DNA of 64,000 nt, from positions 1,178,001 through 1,242,000 of the forward strand of contig NZ_JACHMM010000001.1 in NCBI RefSeq assembly GCF_014204975.1, in the 5' to 3' direction. The notes below the pieces were generated by a model, which saw nothing but the letters and a program-made list of their open reading frames with translations, did not search any database and had not been told where the DNA came from. The position numbers and the translations under genes were made by a program. Below are positions 8,968 to 17,108 of this stretch, piece after piece. Every line of letters starts with the position of its first letter. The first letter of the stretch is position 1. This stretch comes from Jiangella mangrovi. Its GTDB lineage: Bacteria > Actinomycetota > Actinomycetes > Jiangellales > Jiangellaceae.

Positions 8968-10248
8968 ATGGCGCCGCATTCCTCCCCGACCACGATCACG
9001 ATCCGCGCCGCGTCGCCCGACGCGATGTTCGACCCCAATCACCGGCTGATGGAAGAGATCCAGCGGCTGCACCGCAACATCGCCCGACGGCCGGACGCGT
9101 TCGATCTCGGTGTGCGCTGGCATCGGTCCGGTGTCGGAATCGAGTACCTGTACCGCCAGGGCCAGCTCGTCTGCCGCGCCGCCGACCTCCTCGCGGCGCT
9201 CGAGGCGTTCGACACGATCGGCCAGCCGCGCCCCGACGTGGTGACGGGTCCGGTGGGACTCCGCGTGCTCGAGATCGGCGATCGCGACGCCGCCGATCTC
9301 GCGGACGCGTTGGCCTCCGCACTCGGCCGCGACGACCTCGTCACCCCCAACCACGTCCTCGACTCCCAGGTGCACATGTCGATGTGCCCGGCCACCGAGC
9401 CGGTGCCGGCGAGCGGCCCCGTCCGCGACCTTCCGGAGCCGGCCGGCGACCGCCGGGTCGATGTCGCCGTCGTCGACACCGGTTTCGTCCATGCACTTGC
9501 CGACGGGACCGGCTATCCGCGCTTCAGCGCCGTCAGCGCCGACTCGCGCCCGGACGCACAGGTCCATGCCGACGGCACCGACCAGATCCAGCCCTATGGC
9601 GGCCACGGCTCCGCCGCGGCTGCCTGCTTGCTCGCGGTCGCAGGCGCCGAGTCGACGACGGTTCACGTCGACAGCTGCCTGGTCGGCGGCGCGGTCGACG
9701 AGGTATCGGTCGTCGATGCGCTGACCGCGGCCGTCGAGTCCGGTACCGACATCGTGAGCCTGCAGGCCGGCATGTACACCCGGGAGCACGTGGCCTCGGT
9801 CGCCTTCGCGGCGTTCCGCGACGAGGTGCTCGCCGCGCACCCGGACACCGTCGTCGTCGCGGCGGCCGGCAACAACGGCTCCGGCGAGAAGTTCTGGCCT
9901 GCGGCCTTCGACTGGGTCACGAGCGTCGGCGGCCTGACCGAGGACGGCTCGGCGCGCGCCGACTGGTCGAACCACGGCGACTGGGTCGACGTCTACGCCC
10001 CTGGCGACAACGTCACCGTGCCGTTCCCGAACGGCACCTACGAGTACCACGGGGGTGTCACCGCGGAGTTCACGGACGGCCACGCCGTCTGGTCCGGAAC
10101 ATCTTTCGCCACGCCGGCGGTCGCAGGGATGATCGCCCGGCGCATGATCGAGGACGGAGTCAGCGCGCCGGTCGCCCGCGACCGAGTCCTGGCCGACGCA
10201 GCGACGGCGGAACTGGCCGGCGTCGGCCCCCGCCTGCTGGCCGACTGA
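8968..10248 (+). CDS. Cytoplasmic S8 (subtilisin-like) serine protease, copy 2
   Basis: This 426-residue paralogue of the preceding gene keeps the full catalytic set: Asp170 (AVVDTG), His213 (YGGHGS), Asn302 (AAAGNNG) and Ser379 (WSGTSFATP). Its N-terminal 165 residues share the EYLYRQGQLV and MCPATEPVP elements of copy 1, after an extra 20-residue N-terminal stretch. No signal peptide is present. The ATG at 8968 follows AGGAGTCATC; Met20 would be a later alternative. The overall sequence is clearly homologous to copy 1 but well diverged, so the duplication is old and the copies may have different targets. The C-terminus converges on an MFS gene with a 3-base gap. Confidence 0.9.
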   Translation: MAPHSSPTTITIRAASPDAMFDPNHRLMEEIQRLHRNIARRPDAFDLGVRWHRSGVGIEYLYRQGQLVCRAADLLAALEAFDTIGQPRPDVVTGPVGLRVLEIGDRDAADLADALASALGRDDLVTPNHVLDSQVHMSMCPATEPVPASGPVRDLPEPAGDRRVDVAVVDTGFVHALADGTGYPRFSAVSADSRPDAQVHADGTDQIQPYGGHGSAAAACLLAVAGAESTTVHVDSCLVGGAVDEVSVVDALTAAVESGTDIVSLQAGMYTREHVASVAFAAFRDEVLAAHPDTVVVAAAGNNGSGEKFWPAAFDWVTSVGGLTEDGSARADWSNHGDWVDVYAPGDNVTVPFPNGTYEYHGGVTAEFTDGHAVWSGTSFATPAVAGMIARRMIEDGVSAPVARDRVLADAATAELAGVGPRLLAD

Positions 10249-10251
10249 GCA

Positions 10252-11535
10252 TCAGCTGATCGAGCCGGCCGGCGGCCCTTCCACGTCGCCGGCCAGCTCG
10301 CTCCGTCGCTCTGCCCGGAACGCGGGCAGGTAGAGCGGCACGGCCAGCGCGACAGCGACCGCCCCGACGAGCATCGCGCTCGTCACCGACGCCGCCTCCG
10401 CGACGTTCGTCAGCAGGAGCAGACCGAGCGCCGAAGCCGGCTGGAAGACCATCGAGCTCAACGACAGGATGGTCGTCCGGTGTTCGCCGGTCACCTCCTT
10501 GTGCAGCAGCGTCATGTGCATCGGACTCGAGGCGCCGTCGGCCAGATAACAGGCCAGGAAGGCCACCACCAGTCCGATCGGCCCGGCGAACAGGGTCATG
10601 GTCGCGATGAAGACCGCCTGCGCCAGTCGTGTCGCCGCCGCCGTCCGGGCCACACCGATCCGGCGAGAGAGCATCGGGGTCAGCGCTGCTCCGCCGGCGG
10701 AGGCCAGCCAGGCCGCCGCGGCGGCCGGGCCCATGATCGCGCCGGCACGGTCAGCGTCGTCGAGGACCTCGGCGATCCGGATCGGCGTGAGGGACTCGTA
10801 GGCGATCGCGCCGATGCCCCAGCACAGCTCGATGCAGACCAGTGCCTGGAGGATCCGCGACCTCCGCAGGAGCCGAAGACTCCCGCTGATGACCCCCGGC
10901 ACCTCGCCGGCCGCAGTGATCGACGCGCTCCAACTCATCGAGCGGCCCGGCTCCACCAGCAGCTTCATGGTGGCGAGTACCGACACGACCCGGAATACAG
11001 CGGCGACGACCACGGGTACCGCCAAGGGCTCGATCGAGCCGATCGGGCCCAGAGCCACCAGAGCGCCCGCGAGAAGAGCGCCGCCGCCGATCGCCACTCC
11101 GGCGACGGTGCCACCCCGCGACAGACCCTCGGAGAGGTCGGCGTCTGGATCACGCGCCTGGACGGCGTCGACGTACCAGGCCTCGAGCGGCCCGCTGTCC
11201 AGGGCGCGATAGATACCTTGAACCGCGAACGCCAAGGCGAAAACGGCGAACGAGTCCGCAGTGAGGATGAGAGCCAGCCCGACAAGGCTGATCAAGCCGG
11301 CGGCGACCATCACCGGACGACGCCCGAGTGAGTCCGACAACCCACCGGTGGGAAGCTCCAGCAGGAACACCACGAAACCCTGAGCGGCTGCCGCCATCCC
11401 GAGCTCGGACAGGGTGAGGCCGCGATCCAGCGGCAGCAGCGTCAGGACGGGCAACAACATGCCGGACGGCAGCCAGCGCAAGGCCAGCAGGATGAGGTAG
11501 CGGGTCCGCGCCTGCCGGGGGTCGAGCTGAGTCAT
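10252..11535 (-). CDS. MFS transporter
   Basis: The 427-residue protein has about 12 hydrophobic helices and the MFS motif-A loop GGLSDSLGRRPVM between helices 2 and 3. It is likely a proton-coupled exporter in the cytoplasmic membrane; the substrate is unknown. The start at Met15 of the longest frame (MTQLDPRQARTRYL) is preferred because the preceding residues look non-coding. It lies convergent to the second subtilase and downstream of the flavoprotein gene on the same strand (63-base gap), so it could serve with that gene, for instance to export its product, but nothing proves this. Confidence 0.85.
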   Translation of the reverse strand: MTQLDPRQARTRYLILLALRWLPSGMLLPVLTLLPLDRGLTLSELGMAAAAQGFVVFLLELPTGGLSDSLGRRPVMVAAGLISLVGLALILTADSFAVFALAFAVQGIYRALDSGPLEAWYVDAVQARDPDADLSEGLSRGGTVAGVAIGGGALLAGALVALGPIGSIEPLAVPVVVAAVFRVVSVLATMKLLVEPGRSMSWSASITAAGEVPGVISGSLRLLRRSRILQALVCIELCWGIGAIAYESLTPIRIAEVLDDADRAGAIMGPAAAAAWLASAGGAALTPMLSRRIGVARTAAATRLAQAVFIATMTLFAGPIGLVVAFLACYLADGASSPMHMTLLHKEVTGEHRTTILSLSSMVFQPASALGLLLLTNVAEAASVTSAMLVGAVAVALAVPLYLPAFRAERRSELAGDVEGPPAGSIS

Positions 11536-11598
11536 GGCAATGCATCTTGGCCGACCCGAGGATCGGACACAACGCAACGCAGCGGGAGCTTCTGGACA

Positions 11599-12819
11599 TC
11601 AACCACGGAGCCGATCGAGACCGGCCGCGGCGAGCAGCCGCAACACCACCCGTGGCGTGAAGAATTGGTCGGCGGGGACCACGCCGGCAAGGGCGCCGAG
11701 GAAGCGCTCGATCTCCGCGGGCCGGTCCGCGAGCGCGGCGAACAGCGCGTGGTCGGTGCGGCGCGGCCGCAGCTCGGCGAGGCGCAGGGTGAGGTCGTAC
11801 ATCGGCAGCAGGCGGCGGTCGCGCTCCCGCTCGTGGCCGGCCAGCGCGACGGCGAGCGACACGGTCCCGCCCAGCCCGGCGACGACGGCGGCCGCGAGCG
11901 ACTCCGCGTCGGCGAGGGCGTGCGAGATGCCCTGGGCCGTCACCGAGTCGAGGACGGCGCCCGCGTCGCCGGCGAGCGCCCAGCCCGGCCCATGCGCGGC
12001 GCGGACGGCGTTCGGCTGGTCGGGCGTGGTGCGGAGCCGCTCTACGCGGACGGCGCCGCGCACTCGCGAACCCAGGTCGCCGCAGCGGTCGAGGCTGCGC
12101 AAGTGGTGGGCCGCGAGGTCGCGCCGCGCGGCCTCGAACTCCGCCAGCGGCGCCGCGACGTAGACCATGGTCAGGTCGTCGTTGGTGGGGAACGCCGCCA
12201 CCACGCGCCCGGGCCGGTGGTACATCTCCCCCGCGGCCAGCGGCACGCCGGACCAGTAGCCGTAGCTCGCGAACGTCCGCACGGGTGCGCTGCGCCGGAC
12301 CCGCGCGCCCACCGAAGCGGCGACGAACGAGCGCTTGCCGTCGGCGCCGATCACCAGCGGCGCCCGCTCCGTCACCGATGTCGCCGCGACACCGCACCGG
12401 CCGCGGATGCCGACCACGGCACCGTCGGACCGGACCAGCTCCTCGACTCGGAACCGCTCGCGCACCTCGGCGCCGGCCGCCCTGGCGGCGTCGACGAGGA
12501 CGGCGTCGAGCAGCGTGCGCCGCGGGCTGTACAGCGCGTCGACGCCGTCGTGCGCGGGGAACCGCCCGGTGAAGGCCACGGTGCCGGCGTCGAAGCACAC
12601 CTCGCGGGTGGGCGGGGTGCCGGCCGCGACCAGCCGGTCCAGCAGGCCCCAGCGGGCCAGCCGCGCCACTGCGGGCACGTGCACCTGGTGCGACGACACG
12701 GTGTCGCTCGGGAACCCGGCCCGGTCGACCGCGAGGACCCGGAGTCCCGCCCTGGCCAGCAGCATCGCCGTCGCCGCACCGGCCACGCGGGCACCGACCA
12801 CGATCACGTCGTACGCCAT
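11599..12819 (-). CDS. FAD-dependent oxidoreductase/monooxygenase (geranylgeranyl-reductase-like)
   Basis: The 406-residue protein has the FAD dinucleotide fold at its start (DVIVVGARVAGAATAMLLARAG, here with GxRxxG in place of the common GxGxxG) ending at AVDRAGFPSD, the central PRRTLLDAVLVDAA motif, and the second FAD motif ALAGDAGAVLDSVTAQGIS around residue 285. This layout fits aromatic hydroxylases or geranylgeranyl-reductase-type flavoproteins. It is soluble and likely uses NAD(P)H. It is divergent from a TetR regulator whose tandem operators occupy the 59-base gap, so it is almost certainly the regulated target; a detoxification role for a hydrophobic compound is inferred. Confidence 0.85.
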   Translation of the reverse strand: MAYDVIVVGARVAGAATAMLLARAGLRVLAVDRAGFPSDTVSSHQVHVPAVARLARWGLLDRLVAAGTPPTREVCFDAGTVAFTGRFPAHDGVDALYSPRRTLLDAVLVDAARAAGAEVRERFRVEELVRSDGAVVGIRGRCGVAATSVTERAPLVIGADGKRSFVAASVGARVRRSAPVRTFASYGYWSGVPLAAGEMYHRPGRVVAAFPTNDDLTMVYVAAPLAEFEAARRDLAAHHLRSLDRCGDLGSRVRGAVRVERLRTTPDQPNAVRAAHGPGWALAGDAGAVLDSVTAQGISHALADAESLAAAVVAGLGGTVSLAVALAGHERERDRRLLPMYDLTLRLAELRPRRTDHALFAALADRPAEIERFLGALAGVVPADQFFTPRVVLRLLAAAGLDRLRG

Positions 12820-12841
12820 CGACGGACCCCCTCACCCCGAA

Positions 12842-12859
12842 CCATACGTAACCGTATGG
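12842..12859. promoter_or_regulatory. TetR operator 1
   Basis: A perfect 7-base inverted repeat, CCATACG-TAAC-CGTATGG, lies between the flavoprotein and TetR starts. A near copy follows 23 bases further on, so both divergent genes could be controlled together. Confidence 0.7.
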
Positions 12860-12864
12860 TGGTT

Positions 12865-12882
12865 CCGTACGCTACCGTATGG
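12865..12882. promoter_or_regulatory. TetR operator 2
   Basis: CCGTACG-CTAC-CGTATGG repeats operator 1 with one mismatched arm position. It covers the proposed ATG of the TetR gene (12879), which would give tight autorepression or point to the GTG at 12885 as the true start. Confidence 0.65.
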
Positions 12883-13463
12883 AGGTGCCCGAGCAGAAGA
12901 CCCGCCGCCGGCTGACCCGCGACGACTGGGCCGACGCGGCGCTGGCCGCCATCGCCGAGGGCGGGCTGGCCGCGGTCGCCGTCGAGCCCCTGGCCGTCGG
13001 GCTCGGGACCACCAAGGGCAGCTTCTACTGGCACTTCGCGAACCGCGACGCGCTGCTCGACGCCGCCCTCGCGCGGTGGGAGGAGCGCACGACGACCGAC
13101 GTCATCGGCGAGATCACGGCGCTTCCCGACGAGCCCGCGGGACGGCTGCGCCGGCTGGTCACCCGGGTCGTCGCGATCGCCGAGCGGGACCCCGTCGGGC
13201 CGGCCCTGCTGGCGTCAGCCGCCGATCCGCGGGTGGCGGCGGCGCTGGACCGCGTCACGCGCGCCCGGGTCGGCCTCATCGTCACCCTCTTCGAGGGCAT
13301 GGGCTTCGCGCCGGACGCCGCGCACCGGCGGGCGCTGCTCGCGTACAGCGCCTACCTCGGCCACGCGGAGCTCGCCCACTCCACGCCCGGCGTCCTGCCG
13401 GCGGACCCGGAGCAGCGGCAGGCCTACCTGGACGACGTCCTGACCGCTCTCACGGCACGATGA
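12879..13463 (+). CDS. TetR/AcrR-family transcriptional regulator
   Basis: This 194-residue regulator has an N-terminal TetR DNA-binding domain (residues 10-60; helix-turn-helix ending GTTKGSFYWHFANRDALL, the classic TetR signature) and a helical ligand-binding C-terminal domain. It is divergent from the flavoprotein gene and two 18-base palindromes fill the gap, the second overlapping its start codon, so it most likely represses both itself and the flavoprotein. Start choice is uncertain: ATG 12879 lies inside the operator and lacks a ribosome binding site, suggesting a leaderless transcript, while GTG 12885 has GGAGG-like sequence directly upstream. Confidence 0.9.
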   Translation: MEVPEQKTRRRLTRDDWADAALAAIAEGGLAAVAVEPLAVGLGTTKGSFYWHFANRDALLDAALARWEERTTTDVIGEITALPDEPAGRLRRLVTRVVAIAERDPVGPALLASAADPRVAAALDRVTRARVGLIVTLFEGMGFAPDAAHRRALLAYSAYLGHAELAHSTPGVLPADPEQRQAYLDDVLTALTAR

Positions 13464-13509
13464 GACGGGGACTTGGATCCACTTCCGGAGGGCCGGTAAT
13501 GTCGCGCAT

Positions 13510-13650
13510 GTGACTGTCGAACGACGCAAGCCCCTCGAGGTTCCCGTAGATCCCGACATCACCGCGGAGCTGAAGGCGGCCGATATCGAGGCCCGGGTCG
13601 AAGCCGCCGAGCGCAGTGCGGAGCTCCTGGAGCGTCTCCGCAAGCTCTGA
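13510..13650 (+). CDS. Small hypothetical protein, 46 residues
   Basis: A GTG-initiated frame encodes 46 residues starting VTVERRKPLEVPVDPD and ending ELLERLRKL, mostly a charged amphipathic helix rich in Glu, Ala and Arg. It fits the gap between the TetR gene and the helicase-associated gene and reads the same way as both. There is an overlapping ORF of 73 residues on the other strand (13450-13671), but its composition looks like an antisense shadow. I do not recognise a family. Its coding status rests on composition and spacing only. Confidence 0.5.
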   Translation: MTVERRKPLEVPVDPDITAELKAADIEARVEAAERSAELLERLRKL

Positions 13651-13688
13651 TTCGCAGCACGCCAGATGCACGCCGTACCGTAGAGCGG

Positions 13689-16076
13689 ATGACCGGGAAC
13701 GACTCGGCTCCGCGCAGTCTCGCCGACGACTTGCGCGCTCGCGCCGACGACGAGCTGGCGGCGCTGCTGCGCGCCCGGCCCGACCTCCTGGTTCCCGTTC
13801 CTGCCGACGTCTCTCAGCTGGCGTCGCGGGCGACCACTCGGGCCTCCGCCGTCCGGGCGCTCGACCGGCTCGACCGGTTCACCCTGCAGGTCGTCGACGC
13901 GCTGGTCATCGCGCCGGCGCCGGTCTCGCCCGACGCCGTCCGGGCCGCGCTCGGGGTGGCCGACGCCACCGTCGACAAGGCCCTGGTGACGCTGCGCACC
14001 CAGGCCCTGCTCTGGGGGCCCGACGACGACCTGCGGCTGCCGCGCATCGTGCACGAGATCGTCGGGCCGCACCCCGCCGGGCTCGGCCCGCCGGCCCGCC
14101 AGGCGCTGCTCGCGCTGGCGCCGTCGCGGCTCGCGGCCGTCATGAGCGGCCTCGGGCTGTCCGCGACCGGTGACCACGCCGGCGACGCCGAGGCCGTCGC
14201 TGCGCTGCTGTCCGACGACGCCGCGCTGACGGCGCTGCTGGCCGAGCTGACCGACGACGCCCGCTCGGCGCTCGCCGCGCTCACCCCCGGACCGCCCACC
14301 GGCCGCATCGACGACGCCCTGCGCGAGGCCGACCGCGCGACCGCCCGCACCCCCATCGACCTGCTGCTGTCGGTCGGCCTGCTGGTGCCCGTCGACTCCA
14401 CCACCGTCGTGCTGCCCCGCGAGGTGGCGCTGCACCTGCGCGGCGGGCTGGTGCACGCCGAGGCGCAGCCGGCGCCGCCCGTCCCGCCGGTCACCGAGCG
14501 CACGCCCGTCACCGTCGACCGCACCGCCGGCGCCGGGGCGTTCGACCTCACCCGCAAGGTCGAGCTGCTGCTCGACACATGGGCGGCCGAGCCGCCGCCG
14601 GTCCTGCGCACCGGCGGGCTGGGCGTCCGCGACCTTCGCCGGCTGCCGGACCTCCTCGACACCGACGAGGCCGGCGGCGCGCTGATCGCCGAGGTCGCCT
14701 ACGCCGCCGGGCTGGTCGGCGCCAGCGAGGACCTCGACGAGGTGTGGCTGCCCACCCCGGAGTTCGACGTGTGGCGGCGCGAGGAGCCGGCCCGCCGCTG
14801 GGCCGCTCTGGCGCACGCCTGGCTCACCACCAGCCGGGTCGCCGGGCTGGCCGGCAGCCGCGACGAGAAGGACCGGCCCATCGCCCCGCTCGGCCGCGAC
14901 CTCGAGCGGCCGGCCGCGCCCGAGGTGCGCCGGCTGGTGCTCGAGGAGCTGGCCGCGCTGCCGGCCGGCTGGGCGCCCGACCTCGTCGGCGTGCTCGCCG
15001 TCCTGCAGTGGCGGCGGCCGCGCCGGGCCGGCCGGTTCCGCGACGACCTCGTCCGGTGGACGCTGCGCGAGGCCGAGCAGCTCGGGCTCACCGGCATGGG
15101 CGCACTGGCCTCGTTCGTACGGCCGTTCCTCGAGGGCCGGGCCGGCGACCGCGCCGTGGTCGCGGCGGCCGAGGCGGTGCGCGCGAGCCTGCCGCAACCG
15201 CTGGACCACGTGCTGTTGCAGGCCGACCTGACGGCGGTGGCGCCCGGTCCGCTGCGGGCCGACCTCGAGCGCGAGCTGGGCCTGCTCTCCGACGTCGAGA
15301 GCCGCGGCGGCGCCTCGGTGCACCGGTTCACGGCCGGATCGCTGCGGCGGGCGCTCGACGCCGGGCGCACGGCCGCCGACGTGCACGCGTTCCTGGCCAC
15401 CATCTCGCGCACGCCCGTGCCGCAGCCGCTCACGTACCTCGTCGACGACGTCGCCCGCACGCACGGGCAGCTGCGCGTCGGCGCCGCGTCAGCGTTCGTC
15501 CGCTGCGACGACGAGACCGTGCTGGCCGCCATCATGGCCGACCCGCGCTCGTCCAGCCTGGGCCTGCGCCGACTGGCCCCGACGGTGCTCGCGTCGAGCA
15601 TCGCGGCGAACACGCTGGTCGAACGGCTGCGCCAGCTCGGCTTCAGCCCGGTCCCCGAGGCCGCCGACGGCTCCATCGTCATCGGCCGCACGGAGCCGCG
15701 CCGGGCCACGCCCCGGTTCGCGCCCCGGCCCGCCCTCGCCGAACTGACCGCGCCCGAAGAGACCCTGCTCGGCGCGGCCGTCCGCGCACTGCGGGCCGGC
15801 GACCGGTCCCGGGCCGAGCGCCCCGCCGACGGCGCACCGGCCCGCCCGGGCCGCACGACGGCCGCCACCACCCTGGCCGACCTGCGCGAGGCACTCGAGA
15901 CCGGCGCCACCGTCTGGATCGGCTACGTCGACCAGCACGGCTCCACGACGGAGCGGCTCGTCGACCCCGCCCGCATCGAGGGCGGCTGGCTGTCGGCCTT
16001 CGACCACCGCAGCGGCGAGGTCCGCTCCTTCGCCGTCCACCGCATCAGCGGCGTCGCCCCCGTCGACGCCGCCTGA
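13689..16076 (+). CDS. Helicase-associated (XPB/Ssl2-like) domain protein
   Basis: The 795-residue protein matches the actinobacterial family with a helicase C-terminal XPB/Ssl2-like accessory domain. It has an N-terminal winged-helix-like region (SLADDLRARADDELAALLRARPDL, TRASAVRALDRLDRFTLQVVDAL) and a middle domain (LDHVLLQADLTAVAPGPL), then ALETGATVWIGYVDQHGS, resembling a WYL-type fold, near the C-terminus. No Walker A or DEAD/DEVH box is present, so it is not itself a motor. In related genomes it is usually encoded close to the XPB-type DNA repair helicase; here that helicase lies 23 kb away at 39243. A role as helicase partner in DNA repair is inferred. Confidence 0.85.
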   Translation: MTGNDSAPRSLADDLRARADDELAALLRARPDLLVPVPADVSQLASRATTRASAVRALDRLDRFTLQVVDALVIAPAPVSPDAVRAALGVADATVDKALVTLRTQALLWGPDDDLRLPRIVHEIVGPHPAGLGPPARQALLALAPSRLAAVMSGLGLSATGDHAGDAEAVAALLSDDAALTALLAELTDDARSALAALTPGPPTGRIDDALREADRATARTPIDLLLSVGLLVPVDSTTVVLPREVALHLRGGLVHAEAQPAPPVPPVTERTPVTVDRTAGAGAFDLTRKVELLLDTWAAEPPPVLRTGGLGVRDLRRLPDLLDTDEAGGALIAEVAYAAGLVGASEDLDEVWLPTPEFDVWRREEPARRWAALAHAWLTTSRVAGLAGSRDEKDRPIAPLGRDLERPAAPEVRRLVLEELAALPAGWAPDLVGVLAVLQWRRPRRAGRFRDDLVRWTLREAEQLGLTGMGALASFVRPFLEGRAGDRAVVAAAEAVRASLPQPLDHVLLQADLTAVAPGPLRADLERELGLLSDVESRGGASVHRFTAGSLRRALDAGRTAADVHAFLATISRTPVPQPLTYLVDDVARTHGQLRVGAASAFVRCDDETVLAAIMADPRSSSLGLRRLAPTVLASSIAANTLVERLRQLGFSPVPEAADGSIVIGRTEPRRATPRFAPRPALAELTAPEETLLGAAVRALRAGDRSRAERPADGAPARPGRTTAATTLADLREALETGATVWIGYVDQHGSTTERLVDPARIEGGWLSAFDHRSGEVRSFAVHRISGVAPVDAA

Positions 16077-16124
16077 CCCCGCCGTCTCGTGTCATGCCGT
16101 TCGGCCCGACCACCTCACTCGCCA

Positions 16125-16204
16125 CGGGCACACCTCACCCGCCAGAGCACTGAATGTCGCCTGTCCGCGGCGGCGATGCGGTATGGGAGCGGGTGAGGTG
16201 CCCG
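16125..16204. repeat. Inverted repeat flanking 46 bases
   Basis: The left arm at 16125-16142 (CGGGCACACCTCACCCGC) pairs with 16189-16204 except for a 2-base insertion. The element sits between the helicase-associated gene and the SLOG-like gene and could form a long hairpin acting as a terminator for the former. Confidence 0.55.
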
Positions 16205-16306
16205 GCGCGCGAGTGGAATGGTTGGGGCCGGCGTCGCCGTGAGCCCGCTCTTGATGATCGACCATGATCGGGGCCCGTGCGGGCACCAGCGGTCGCAAGG
16301 AGGGGG

Positions 16307-16801
16307 ATGGCTCACGTGCCGGTCATCGGGGTCACGGGGCACATGGACCTGCCGGAGGCGACGCGCGTCCTCGTGGCCGGGGCGCTACGCGCGACGCTCG
16401 CCCCATACGGCGCGGGCGAGTTCCGCGGCGCGACCTGCCTCGCCCGCGGCGCCGACCGGATCTTCGCGCACGTCGTCCTCGAGCTCGGCGGCGCGGTCGA
16501 CGTGGTGCTGCCCGCGGCCGACTACCGCGACGCGATCGTGAAGGACGCCGATCGGCCCGAGTTCGACGACCTCCTCGCGCGGGCGGCGACGGTGACGACC
16601 CTGCCGTTCCGGACCTCGAGCCGAGCGGCCTACCTGGCGGCCAGCCGCGAGGTCATCGACCGGAGCGACCTGCTGGTGGCGGTCTGGGACGGCCGCGCGG
16701 CGGACGGCTCCGGCGGCACTTCCGACGCCGTCGCCCTCGCGGTCGACGCCGGCACCCCCGTTACCGTCGTCTGGCCGCCCAGCGCCGCCCGCACGTCCTG
16801 A
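16307..16801 (+). CDS. SLOG-superfamily-like nucleotide-binding protein
   Basis: The 164-residue protein has a Rossmann-like layout typical of SLOG/LOG-type sensors: VIGVTGHMDLP at the start, CLARGADRIFAHVVLELGG in the middle, VVLPAADYRDAI, and a final part with LLVAVWDG and SGGTSDAVALA (a GGT loop). SLOG proteins bind or process nucleotides and some serve in defence systems, but this stand-alone form is widespread in actinobacteria and has no known role. The ATG at 16307 is fixed by a strong AAGGAGGGGG ribosome binding site; the earlier in-frame ATG at 16277 is unlikely. No effector gene is adjacent. Confidence 0.75.
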   Translation: MAHVPVIGVTGHMDLPEATRVLVAGALRATLAPYGAGEFRGATCLARGADRIFAHVVLELGGAVDVVLPAADYRDAIVKDADRPEFDDLLARAATVTTLPFRTSSRAAYLAASREVIDRSDLLVAVWDGRAADGSGGTSDAVALAVDAGTPVTVVWPPSAARTS

Positions 16802-16816
16802 GGGGTCGAGCGGACC

Positions 16817-16858
16817 AAGATCGCCAAATCTGTTACTACGATCACAGAATTTCCGCTA
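16817..16858. repeat. Diverged copy of the DUF4143 upstream region
   Basis: About 30 of 42 positions match 25404-25446, including the blocks AGATCG, AAATCTGTTA, ACG and AATTTC in the same order and spacing. Both are conspicuously AT-rich for this genome. At 25404 the sequence leads into the ATPase gene; here no gene follows, so it may be a relic or a mobile promoter unit. Confidence 0.5.
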
Positions 16859-16996
16859 CTCGACTCCCTCCGAAGATCGGTCGCGGACGTCCTCAGGAGT
16901 GTGCCTCGCCAGGGAGAAGGGCCTGGCGCTCATGACGATTCGCCGGCGGCGCGGTCGTGTGGGGCGGGCGTGAACGGAGAGGGAACGTTGCACCGA

Positions 16997-17040
16997 CGAT
17001 GTGAGATCACTGTCGTGTCCGCGACAGTGATGGCGCATCG
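16997..17040 (-). terminator. Hairpin terminator of the TrmB/LuxR-type regulator
   Basis: Arms 16997-17015 and 17022-17040 pair at 16 of 19 positions around a 6-base loop, with an uninterrupted 10-base stem (ATCACTGTCG/CGACAGTGAT). It lies about 70 bases past the stop of the regulator at 17109. There is no U-tract, as is usual in such high-GC genomes. Confidence 0.5.
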
Positions 17041-17108
17041 TTTCCGCAGCGATGCCGCACCGTCGACAACGCCCGAGTCGCTCGTCGAATACGGCATCGC
17101 CGGGGGTA

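Larger units (their letters stand above)
16802..17108. other. Non-coding gap with promoter-like relic and hairpin
   Basis: This 307-base stretch holds no convincing gene. It contains a sequence resembling the promoter region of the DUF4143 ATPase (16817-16858) and a strong hairpin (16997-17040). Short ORFs on both strands have shadow-like composition. Confidence 0.6.

Noticed and set aside
10252..11535. MFS gene as a third part of the CHAT-subtilase system
   Set aside because: It is convergent to the subtilases, on the strand of the flavoprotein unit, and MFS genes are generic neighbours; nothing ties it to the proteases.
16856..17038. Short minus-strand ORF as a truncated gene relic
   Set aside because: The 60-residue translation is Arg-rich with no motif and overlaps a hairpin; no evidence for a pseudogene.
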